A stretch of DNA of 6,926 nt, taken from Deltaproteobacteria bacterium (GTDB lineage: Bacteria > Desulfobacterota > Desulfovibrionia > Desulfovibrionales > Desulfovibrionaceae). The notes below the pieces were generated by a model. That model made no database searches. It worked only from the letters and a program-made list of their open reading frames with translations, and had not been told where the DNA came from. The stretch spans positions 1-6,926 of the forward strand of contig JAJBSY010000379.1 of NCBI GenBank assembly GCA_020861205.1, read 5' to 3'. Within the stretch, counting starts at the first letter, position 1. Each line of letters opens with the position of its first letter. Positions 1-5,857 of this stretch are shown piece by piece. A program made the translations under genes and the position numbers.

Positions 1-345
1 AAGGCGATACGGGCATTCTCTGACCCGGGCTACGTCGATTCCCTGTGCACCAACTTCCCGTTCGAGGCCTTCACGGAGTTCACCTGCACGAACAAATTCG
101 CCCTGCTCAAGGAGTTGGCGCTCATCCGGCAACGCGGGTACAGCATAGACGAGCAGGAGCACTTTCTCGGCATCCGGTGCGTGGCCATTCCCATTTTAAG
201 CCCGCACAACGAACCGTTGGCCGCCGTCAGCATCTCCATGCCCCAGTTTCGCGCGGAAGCGGACCCGGGCTTGCAGGACAGGTGCATCAAGGCTCTGCTG
301 GCGGCATCCCCCCGGCTGACCAGGAGTTTTCTCGGCTCGGAATAA
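1..345 (+). CDS. IclR-family transcriptional regulator, C-terminal fragment (5' end outside window)
   Basis: The frame is open from base 1 to a TAA at 343-345, giving the last 114 residues of a longer protein. It matches the effector-binding domain of IclR regulators. The typical core 'RGYSIDEQEHFLGIRCVAIPI' lies at about residues 44-64, followed by a short variable loop and a strand ending SISMP. In this family that stretch builds the ligand pocket, and a DNA-binding winged helix-turn-helix occupies the missing N-terminus. IclR proteins usually control catabolic genes in response to small organic acids or aromatic compounds. The gene is convergent with the operon to its right and separated from it by a terminator, so it probably belongs to another transcription unit lying to the left. 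Whether it also regulates the sugar-acid operon cannot be told. It is incomplete only because of the window edge; no frameshift is visible. Confidence 0.9.
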   Translation, partial: KAIRAFSDPGYVDSLCTNFPFEAFTEFTCTNKFALLKELALIRQRGYSIDEQEHFLGIRCVAIPILSPHNEPLAAVSISMPQFRAEADPGLQDRCIKALLAASPRLTRSFLGSE

Positions 346-372
346 CGCCGGCGGCGGCATACGATGGCGCTT

Positions 373-407
373 ACTGTCCTCGGAAAATTTTTCTGAGGAC
401 AGTTTTT
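373..407 (+). terminator. Rho-independent terminator of the IclR-family gene
   Basis: A perfect 9-bp inverted repeat pairs ACTGTCCTC (373-381) with GAGGACAGT (395-403). Further A/T pairing is possible inside (GAAAA with TTTTC), and a run of five T follows at 403-407. It lies 27 bases past the IclR-gene stop. On the minus strand the same stem is not followed by a T run, so it should act mainly on plus-strand transcription. An alternative hairpin, GGACA (397-401) with TGTCC (407-411), shares the right arm. Confidence 0.8.
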
Positions 408-433
408 GTCCGATCTTCCGTGCGTGTTCGGTG

Positions 434-493
434 GCCGCCCGTTTTGTCGCCCCGAAAAAAGGCGTTTTTACGGGTTATGACTGAACGGGCGGC
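434..493. repeat. 10-bp inverted repeat between the convergent genes
   Basis: GCCGCCCGTT (434-443) and AACGGGCGGC (484-493) are perfect reverse complements about 40 bases apart. Three more pairs (GTC with GAC) follow after two mismatches. The loop contains a small CGCC/GGCG hairpin followed by five T on the plus strand (about 448-469), a weak second terminator for plus-strand transcription. The right arm ends just short of the class II aldolase stop codon at 496-498. The structure may protect the 3' end of, or terminate, the minus-strand operon, but no T run follows the outer stem on either strand. Confidence 0.5.
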
Positions 494-495
494 GG

Positions 496-1125
496 TTATA
501 CCCCCGCCGCGCCGGACGATACGACGGACGCGGCCCGTATCTGGGAAGCCATGTAGGCGATGCGCGCGCTGTCTTCCATCAGTTCCGCGGTCTGAAAACA
601 ATCTTCCAGGGTCTCGCCGAAGGAGACTATCCCGTGGCCGCTCAGGATCAGGGCCTGGGTTTTTTCGTCATTCTCCCGCACCGTCTCGGCCACCCGTTCC
701 AGCAGTTCCCGCGATCCCGACCGCAACGGTTCGATCAACGGGGCCGGGCACAGCTTGTTTTTCGCCGCGGACGTCACCCGGGGAAACGCGCCGCCTTCCA
801 CCGTGAACGCCGTCACATGGGGGGGATGAACATGGTACACGGCCCGGACGGACGGACGGGTTCGGTATATGGCAAGATGAAAGCCGCTCTCCTTGGAGGG
901 CTTGAACTCGCCGTGCTTCACGAGGACGTTCCCGTCGAGATCGACCAGAAGAATATCCGCCTCACCCACTTCGCGCAGGGAAACGCCGCTCCGGGTCACC
1001 AGGATTTTGTCACCATGCCGCACGCTGACGTTGCCGCCCGCGGCGGTAACGAGCATACGCTCATAGCCAAGCGCCGAATACCGGATGATATCCCGGACAG
1101 CCTGCTCATACCTTTGTTCCCACAT
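496..1125 (-). CDS. Class II aldolase/adducin-family protein, probable OtnC-like 3-oxo-tetronate 4-phosphate decarboxylase
   Basis: This 209-residue protein is the usual length for bacterial class II (zinc) aldolases of the fuculose-phosphate aldolase/OtnC type. Visible motifs in order are: the phosphate-binding GGNVSVR at 30-36; TRSG at 44-47; KPSKES at 75-80, whose E79 aligns with the catalytic glutamate; HVHPPH at 98-103, whose H98 and H100 are zinc ligands; and SGHG at 162-165, whose H164 is the third zinc ligand. All catalytic groups appear intact. It is the last gene of the operon, 15 nt after the DUF1537 kinase, with a good AAAGGTGG ribosome site 7 nt before ATG. Family knowledge: beside a DUF1537 kinase this fold usually decarboxylates 3-oxo-tetronate 4-phosphate to dihydroxyacetone phosphate. 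A true aldolase role (fuculose-, rhamnulose- or ribulose-phosphate type) is the alternative, since sequence does not settle the substrate. It is probably cytoplasmic; no signal peptide is seen. Confidence 0.88.
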   Translation of the reverse strand: MWEQRYEQAVRDIIRYSALGYERMLVTAAGGNVSVRHGDKILVTRSGVSLREVGEADILLVDLDGNVLVKHGEFKPSKESGFHLAIYRTRPSVRAVYHVHPPHVTAFTVEGGAFPRVTSAAKNKLCPAPLIEPLRSGSRELLERVAETVRENDEKTQALILSGHGIVSFGETLEDCFQTAELMEDSARIAYMASQIRAASVVSSGAAGV

Positions 1126-1140
1126 CGGAGCACCACCTTT

Positions 1141-2400
1141 TCATGTCATCACGGCATATTTGCCGAGCATTTTGCATAACGCCTCGGGAGAACCGCAAAC
1201 GCCGCCCTTGATGGAAAAACTTTTTCCCGCGAGCGGACCGTCGCCGATCAAACCCATACCCAGCCCGGTTTCCGGCCTCGCCTGCAACCGCAGGGTGCCG
1301 ACGCCCAGGGCCCTGAAAACGGCCTGGGACGTTTCCCCGCCGATCACGACCAGGCGGTCGAACTCCCTGAGGCCGCATACCTCCGCGGCGCAAACGGACA
1401 GGGCTTCCAGAATCAACTCCGGCAAACCGGCATCCTCAAGACCGTCGGGCACGAGGGGCATCACCAGAAAGTCCTCTCGCGGGGATACGCCCAAACAGGC
1501 GTCGGCAACCCGGCGTATCTCTTCCCGGAACCGGTCGCCGCGCGACAGAATCTCGCCCATGCGCACATCGACGACCTGCAGGCCGAGCCGGTCCCGGGCC
1601 ACCGCTATCTGGTTCAGGGTCGTGCTGATCTTGGACGCGCAAAAACACGCGCAACGAGGTGGCGGATCCGATTCCGTCCAGGCCGGTTCCGATGGTTGGC
1701 GGAAAAAATGCTTCGCCAGCGCCCAGGCCAGGCCGCCGGAACCGGCCCAGAGCGCGTCCGGCCAAACCGGCTGGAGCGCGCTGACCACCCGGTACCCGTC
1801 GTCCTCGGTAACGGCGTCGAAGACCAGGATGCGGCCGCCCTCGGCTATCCGCCGCCCGACCAGGTCGGCCAGACCGGGACCCCGCACCGCTTCCAGGCCG
1901 ACGCCCATCACCGGCAGGCCGGTATCCGCGCCGAGGATGCCGCAAACATCGGACCGGGACGGCCGCTTGAGCGGGTCCTCCCTGGCCACGATGGACCTTT
2001 CCAGCAAAACGCCCTCGTAGTATTGCAGCCCGTCGAGGGTATAGGTATCGCGCCAGGGCGCGTGAACCATCAGGAAACACACCGGCGCGCCCAGCCCCTG
2101 CAACAGCCCTTCGATTTCATAGGAGGCGTTGCCGCGAAAGCCGATGTCCATCTTCTTCATGGCCGCCAGCCGGGGATACCGCCCAAGCTCACTCGCGAGG
2201 GCATAATGCGTTCGTTTCGCTTCCGTCCCAAGCAGGGTCCGGGACGACATATTGTACGCGATGACGTCCGCGTTATCCGGAACCGCCGACCGCCGCGCCG
2301 GGTCCACGTCCACCGTGACCGAACAGCCGCCGCTGAGAAAAATCGCCCCAGAATCCACGCAGCCCGTCACGTCGTCGGAAACCATCAAGACCGGTTTCAT
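1141..2400 (-). CDS. DUF1537 four-carbon acid sugar kinase family protein (OtnK/YgbK-like), divergent
   Basis: This 419-residue protein has the two-domain DUF1537 layout. The N-terminal domain opens with SDDVTG at 8-13, the family's acid substrate-binding DD-x-TG motif. The C-terminal nucleotide-binding domain has GSGGLA (220-225), GGETS (354-358) and a KGG-x-CG end motif (398-403) where most members have KSGxFG. Family members phosphorylate 3-oxo-tetronates, erythronate or threonate with ATP. The segment that is normally K-x-DST-x-RGN reads KKMDIGFRGN (82-91), so the Ser-Thr pair is replaced by Ile-Gly. The usual Pro-x-SE loop near 142-151 is also altered. These changes suggest an unusual substrate or a remote subgroup. 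The start ATG overlaps the FGGY kinase stop (ATGA), with a strong GGGGAGG ribosome site 7 nt upstream. It pairs naturally with the class II aldolase gene that follows it. Confidence 0.87.
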   Translation of the reverse strand: MKPVLMVSDDVTGCVDSGAIFLSGGCSVTVDVDPARRSAVPDNADVIAYNMSSRTLLGTEAKRTHYALASELGRYPRLAAMKKMDIGFRGNASYEIEGLLQGLGAPVCFLMVHAPWRDTYTLDGLQYYEGVLLERSIVAREDPLKRPSRSDVCGILGADTGLPVMGVGLEAVRGPGLADLVGRRIAEGGRILVFDAVTEDDGYRVVSALQPVWPDALWAGSGGLAWALAKHFFRQPSEPAWTESDPPPRCACFCASKISTTLNQIAVARDRLGLQVVDVRMGEILSRGDRFREEIRRVADACLGVSPREDFLVMPLVPDGLEDAGLPELILEALSVCAAEVCGLREFDRLVVIGGETSQAVFRALGVGTLRLQARPETGLGMGLIGDGPLAGKSFSIKGGVCGSPEALCKMLGKYAVMT

Positions 2401-3848
2401 GATCCGTCCTCCCCGGCGTCCAGCGCGTGTTCCAGGGCGCGATACGCCGAGTGACGGCTTTCAAGCGCCATTTGCAGGCGCGGGTCGGGATCGATGCTGA
2501 AACTCTCCTGCCGGGCCAGCAGATCGCGGCACGCGGCATCCATATCCCCCGACGGTTCAAGGGCCTGCCGGCACAAAAGGTAGCCGCCAAGCGAAGGCAT
2601 GTCGATCCGCGGATACACGGTTATCGGTTCCCCCAGCGCGGCGGCCTTGAGCGCAAGCAATTGGGGCATCCCGGAAAAGCCGCCGACCAGGTTGATGCCT
2701 TCCGCCGTTCCGGCCGCCTCGCGCATGGTTTCAAACAACGCGCGCGAGGCGTGGGCGAGACCTTCAAGCACAGCAAGGCACAAGGCGTCCTTGTCCGCGC
2801 CTCCGGCGTCACTTGAAAAGCCCCCCCGCCGTTTCGGGTCGCTGAACCGGTACGGCGGCACGTACAGCGGTATTCCCGCCGGGTCGGCGAGCAGCCGCAT
2901 GGTCAGAGAGGGGTTCTTCTCCCGCCCGTACAAACCGAAAAGACCGTCCGCCCAGCGCATCGCATCGCCGCTCCGCGCCACGCAGCCCACCAGGGCCAGG
3001 GTTTCCCTGTCCGTTTGATGGTCCAGGTTGCAGGGCGGCAACCGGAAGGGACCCTCCTGCTCGAAGGGAAACGCCAAAACCTCGGAGGTGCCCGTGGAGA
3101 GAAGCGGCCTGTCGCCCTTGCGCCGCATACCGGCTGCCTTGGCGGCGCACATGTGGTCGTGCCCGCCCAGAACCACGGCTGTCTTGCCTCCCAAGCCGAA
3201 ATCCGGATGCAACCGGCCGATGACCGTGCCCGACGGCCTGACCTCCGGCATCAGGCCGAGGTCCACGCCGAAGAACGCCGCCACAGGCTCGTTCCACGAT
3301 TCCTTCAGGCTGTCATACACCATCGACCGGCACACTTCCGTGTAGTCGGTAACCGGCCCGATGCCCCCGGCGAGCCGCATGTGGAGGTAATCCACGATAT
3401 TCACCCAGACCCGGCTTTTCCGAAGAATTTCGGGCTCATGCCGCCGCATCCATTCCAGTTTGAACGGCAGGGCGTTGGCGATCACAGGGTACTGCTGCAA
3501 AGCGCCGGCAATGGGCGAGTAATCCCGCTCCTCCATGTCCCGGCAACGGTCGTCCATCCAGGTAATACAGGGGTAGAGCGGCTCGCCACGCCCGTCGAGC
3601 GGCAATTCGGACTTTGCCATGCCCGTGACGGAGACGGCCGAAACCTCGCCGCGACAATGCGGGACCATGGCGGCGAACAGACCTCGCACGGCCTCGAGCA
3701 GCCGCTCCGGGTGCATGGTGACCATGCCGTCGGAGGGGCGGCTCAAGGGCGTTACGCACCGGAGGACATGAACGATGTCCCCACCGGGGCCGAACAGCGT
3801 CATTTTCAGGTTGCTGCTGCCCAGGTCTATGTTGATCGCGTGGTCCAT
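2397..3848 (-). CDS. FGGY-family carbohydrate kinase
   Basis: This 483-residue protein has typical FGGY length (about 480-530). Its N-terminal phosphate loop is DLGSSNLK at 8-15. A WMDDR segment at 97-101 corresponds to the family WxDxR substrate-binding motif. Catalytic base D231 sits in GGHDH (228-232), and STGTS is at 251-255. The C-terminal signature region starts at NLVGGFSG (386-393) and ends near PSLGGYLL (418-425), where the family usually has a Gly-Gly-Gly and an AD pair; here AAALGEP replaces the AD. The reaction is ATP-dependent phosphorylation of a sugar, polyol or related small molecule; substrates across the family range from xylulose and glycerol to the AI-2 precursor (LsrK). 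The gene starts in a TGATG overlap with the dehydrogenase stop and has no convincing ribosome site, so its translation is probably coupled to the gene before it. It may supply a phosphorylated ketose to the class I aldolase of the operon. Its specificity is unknown. Confidence 0.9.
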   Translation of the reverse strand: MDHAINIDLGSSNLKMTLFGPGGDIVHVLRCVTPLSRPSDGMVTMHPERLLEAVRGLFAAMVPHCRGEVSAVSVTGMAKSELPLDGRGEPLYPCITWMDDRCRDMEERDYSPIAGALQQYPVIANALPFKLEWMRRHEPEILRKSRVWVNIVDYLHMRLAGGIGPVTDYTEVCRSMVYDSLKESWNEPVAAFFGVDLGLMPEVRPSGTVIGRLHPDFGLGGKTAVVLGGHDHMCAAKAAGMRRKGDRPLLSTGTSEVLAFPFEQEGPFRLPPCNLDHQTDRETLALVGCVARSGDAMRWADGLFGLYGREKNPSLTMRLLADPAGIPLYVPPYRFSDPKRRGGFSSDAGGADKDALCLAVLEGLAHASRALFETMREAAGTAEGINLVGGFSGMPQLLALKAAALGEPITVYPRIDMPSLGGYLLCRQALEPSGDMDAACRDLLARQESFSIDPDPRLQMALESRHSAYRALEHALDAGEDGS

Positions 3849-4924
3849 CAGACCGCGTATTTGGCGAGCAGTTCGTCCACAAGGTCCACAGTCAGGGAAT
3901 TGCCGCGCTCGGCGGCTTCCCGCGTTATGCCGCCCGCGTGGCTGGTGCCGAACACGTTGGGGAGCGCCAGGATTTCCTTGTACAGCTTGAACGGTTCGTC
4001 GCCGTAAACGTCCAGGGCCGCGCCGCCGATCGTTTGCGATTCGAGCGCCTCTTTCAAAGCGTGGTAGTCGAGGATCATGCCCCGGGCCGTGTTCACCAGG
4101 ATGGCGTCAGGCTTCATCATGGCCAGCTCCTTCGCGCCGATGAGCGGCGGATCGCCCTTCGGAATACGGGCGTGCAGGCTGACGATGTCGCTCGTGCGGA
4201 GCAGTTCTTCCATGGAAACCGGCTTCGCGCCGCCGGCCACGATGTCTTCCGGCTTCTGGAAAGGATCGTGAACCACGACCTCGGCCTCAAAGCCGTTCAA
4301 TATCCGGCAAAGGTGCCTGGCGATCTTGCCGAAACCGACCAAGCCGACCCGCTTGTTGAACAATTCCGTCCCGACGGTCTCGAACGTGTTGTACTTCAAG
4401 GTCCATACCCCGCTACGCAGGGAACGGTTCAAATCGCACAAATGGCGCTTGAGATTGAGCAGGAGCCCGATGGTCAGCTCGGCCACGCCCGTCGCGTTGC
4501 GCCCCGGCGTGTTGTACAGGGGGATGCCCTTTTTCTCCAGGTACTTCTTGTCCACGTTGACCGGCCCGCCGCGCATGACGATGACGCACTTAAGCTTCTT
4601 CGCCTTGTCGATAACCTGGCGGGGCAAGGCGTTGCCGTACATGATCAGAAAATCGACGTCCTCGACATGGTCCAGCAACGCCAGCGGATCGCCGTAAAAT
4701 TCCCGGATGCCTTCGCAGGTTTCCTTTTCCAGGTTCGGGTCTTCCACGGACATGCCCTGAGGCACCACGGTATGGTCATGCAGAGGGAATTCCTTGGCCG
4801 GAACGTTGTCAAACCTGAGCGTGCGCAAGGCGAAGGTGTATTTCGCCGCGAGCCGCTCCTCTATGATCCGCGCAATGGGTTCGGGCTGTATGAAGTTGTT
4901 GCCCGTCACAAGTATGGTGAACAT
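3848..4924 (-). CDS. D-isomer-specific 2-hydroxyacid dehydrogenase (NAD-binding)
   Basis: This 358-residue protein belongs to the D-2-hydroxyacid/phosphoglycerate dehydrogenase superfamily. RGGPVNVD at 118-125 matches the hinge motif of a phosphoglycerate-dehydrogenase-like subgroup. The Rossmann motif is GLVGFGKIA (194-202), and D220, in VVHD, points to NAD rather than NADP. The catalytic triad is R281 (in NTARG), E310 (in GDEP) and H329 (in TSHAGG), all present. The third glycine of GxGxxG is alanine (A202). It would interconvert a 2-hydroxy acid and a 2-oxo acid, or possibly act on a related sugar acid. It has no ACT or other C-terminal regulatory domain, which argues against biosynthetic serine synthesis. 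It starts 3 nt after the aldolase stop, with an AGGAG ribosome site 6 nt upstream, and ends inside the FGGY kinase start. In the operon it probably makes or consumes the acid handled by the kinases. Confidence 0.92.
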   Translation of the reverse strand: MFTILVTGNNFIQPEPIARIIEERLAAKYTFALRTLRFDNVPAKEFPLHDHTVVPQGMSVEDPNLEKETCEGIREFYGDPLALLDHVEDVDFLIMYGNALPRQVIDKAKKLKCVIVMRGGPVNVDKKYLEKKGIPLYNTPGRNATGVAELTIGLLLNLKRHLCDLNRSLRSGVWTLKYNTFETVGTELFNKRVGLVGFGKIARHLCRILNGFEAEVVVHDPFQKPEDIVAGGAKPVSMEELLRTSDIVSLHARIPKGDPPLIGAKELAMMKPDAILVNTARGMILDYHALKEALESQTIGGAALDVYGDEPFKLYKEILALPNVFGTSHAGGITREAAERGNSLTVDLVDELLAKYAV

Positions 4925-4927
4925 CGG

Positions 4928-5773
4928 TTACTCCTGTTTGCCTTCGGGCTTCGCGCCCCGCTCCAGCCGGTCAAGGCGGTCCATGGTTTCGTCCAGGGAT
5001 GCGTCTTCCTGAACCATATACTGGAGCGCCTGGATGAGCGCGGCCGTGTTCGGATAGCTCCAGACGAACCTGCCGAAGGCCACCCCGGCCGCGCCGGCGT
5101 CCAGCGCGTTCCGGGCCATGGACACGTAATCCCGGATGGTATTGCCGGCTGATCCGCCGGCGAGAACCACCGGCGCGGGCACGGCCTCAACGATGCGCGC
5201 GAACGTTTCAGGTTCCCCGCTGTGGTGAACCTTGAGGACGTCCACGCCGAGCTCAGCGCCGGCCCGGGCGGCATAGGCCACGTACTGCCAGTCCTCTCTC
5301 TTGGCGGGTTCGACCATCTCCCCGTTCGGGTAGATGTGGCCGATGACCGGCATACCGAACTTCGCGGCTTCCTTGGTGAGCGCGCCGAGGCGTTCCATCT
5401 GCACGAGCTGGTCCTTGCCGCAGAAGATGCTGCCGGTTGCGATGCCGTCCGCCCCGTAGCTCACCGCCTCTTCCATGTCGGCGACCCAGGCGTGGCAGGT
5501 GGGGTTATACTTCGAGGGCGACGAGGTCTTGAGGATAAGGGAAACCCCGCTTCCGCTGTATTTCCCGAAAAAGCGGGCGGCCAGTCCCTTGTGCATGGTG
5601 ACGGCATTGGGTTTCCCCGCGATTATCCTGTCCAGGGTGTCTTCAATGCGGATGAGCCCCGGCTGGATCCCCCGCGCGATGGTGTGATCCACCAGCACTT
5701 CCATAAACCGGCCGGCCTTGCCGCGAAACAGGCGGTCCATCCGGATTTTTTTCCCCAACGATTGCATGATCAT
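4928..5773 (-). CDS. Class I (Schiff-base) aldolase of the DeoC/FbaB/LsrF family, ADH-synthase-like
   Basis: This 281-residue TIM-barrel protein lines up along its length, from memory, with the archaeal 2-amino-3,7-dideoxy-D-threo-hept-6-ulosonate (ADH) synthase, and more distantly with LsrF and class I fructose-bisphosphate aldolase (FbaB). Expected active-site residues are present: D29 (VDH), Y148 (IYPNG) and the Schiff-base lysine K181 (VDVLKVHHSG). AGGSAG near 204-209 and the late FGRFVW segment would bind substrate phosphate. In a bacterial catabolic operon with kinases it more likely cleaves (or thiolytically cleaves, like LsrF) a phosphorylated ketose than makes aromatic precursors. 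Start choice: an AAAGGGAG site lies 7 nt before the ATG at 5773 but only 1 nt before the upstream in-frame ATG at 5779, so 5773 is preferred. The reading frame stays open further upstream into the regulator gene, but that part is not real. The exact substrate is not known. Confidence 0.9.
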   Translation of the reverse strand: MIMQSLGKKIRMDRLFRGKAGRFMEVLVDHTIARGIQPGLIRIEDTLDRIIAGKPNAVTMHKGLAARFFGKYSGSGVSLILKTSSPSKYNPTCHAWVADMEEAVSYGADGIATGSIFCGKDQLVQMERLGALTKEAAKFGMPVIGHIYPNGEMVEPAKREDWQYVAYAARAGAELGVDVLKVHHSGEPETFARIVEAVPAPVVLAGGSAGNTIRDYVSMARNALDAGAAGVAFGRFVWSYPNTAALIQALQYMVQEDASLDETMDRLDRLERGAKPEGKQE

Positions 5774-5780
5774 GGTCATT

Positions 5781-5788
5781 CTCCCTTT
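5781..5788 (-). promoter_or_regulatory. Ribosome binding site deciding the class I aldolase start
   Basis: AAAGGGAG on the minus strand. It is followed by two in-frame ATG codons at 5779 and 5773, and a third at 5767. Spacing of 1 nt to the first and 7 nt to the second makes the second the likely start. Confidence 0.7.
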
Positions 5789-5816
5789 ACTAATGCTGTT
5801 ACGGGCCCAAGCCCCC

Positions 5817-5857
5817 GCGAAAAGCCGGCCGTGCCTCATTCGGCCGGGGATTTTCGC
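5817..5857 (-). terminator. Hairpin around the regulator stop codon, candidate attenuator or leaky terminator
   Basis: On the minus-strand transcript CCGGCCG (5847-5841) and CGGCCGG (5831-5825) form a 7-bp all-GC stem with a 9-nt loop. The loop contains the UGA stop of the RpiR-type gene. The stem is followed by C and four U. A second, outer pairing joins GCGAAAA (5857-5851) to UUUUCGC (5823-5817), which would capture the U run. The element lies between the regulator and the first enzyme gene, where partial termination would lower enzyme expression. The U run is short, so full termination is doubtful. Confidence 0.5.

Noticed and set aside
45..806. 253-codon plus-strand open frame across the IclR gene end and into the class II aldolase
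   Set aside because: Runs through the terminator region and over two genes with recognisable proteins in other frames; Arg/Pro-rich nonsense.
1085..2020. 311-codon plus-strand open frame
   Set aside because: Antisense to the DUF1537 kinase, rich in Arg, Ser, Pro and Thr as expected for a shadow frame, with no domain recognised.
3938..5152. 404-codon plus-strand open frame
   Set aside because: Antisense to the dehydrogenase and aldolase genes, whose motifs are clear. Composition is that of a GC-rich shadow frame and no family is recognisable.
5774..5835. Separate promoter for the enzyme genes between regulator and aldolase
   Set aside because: No convincing -35/-10 pair found in the short GC-rich gap; only weak hexamers.
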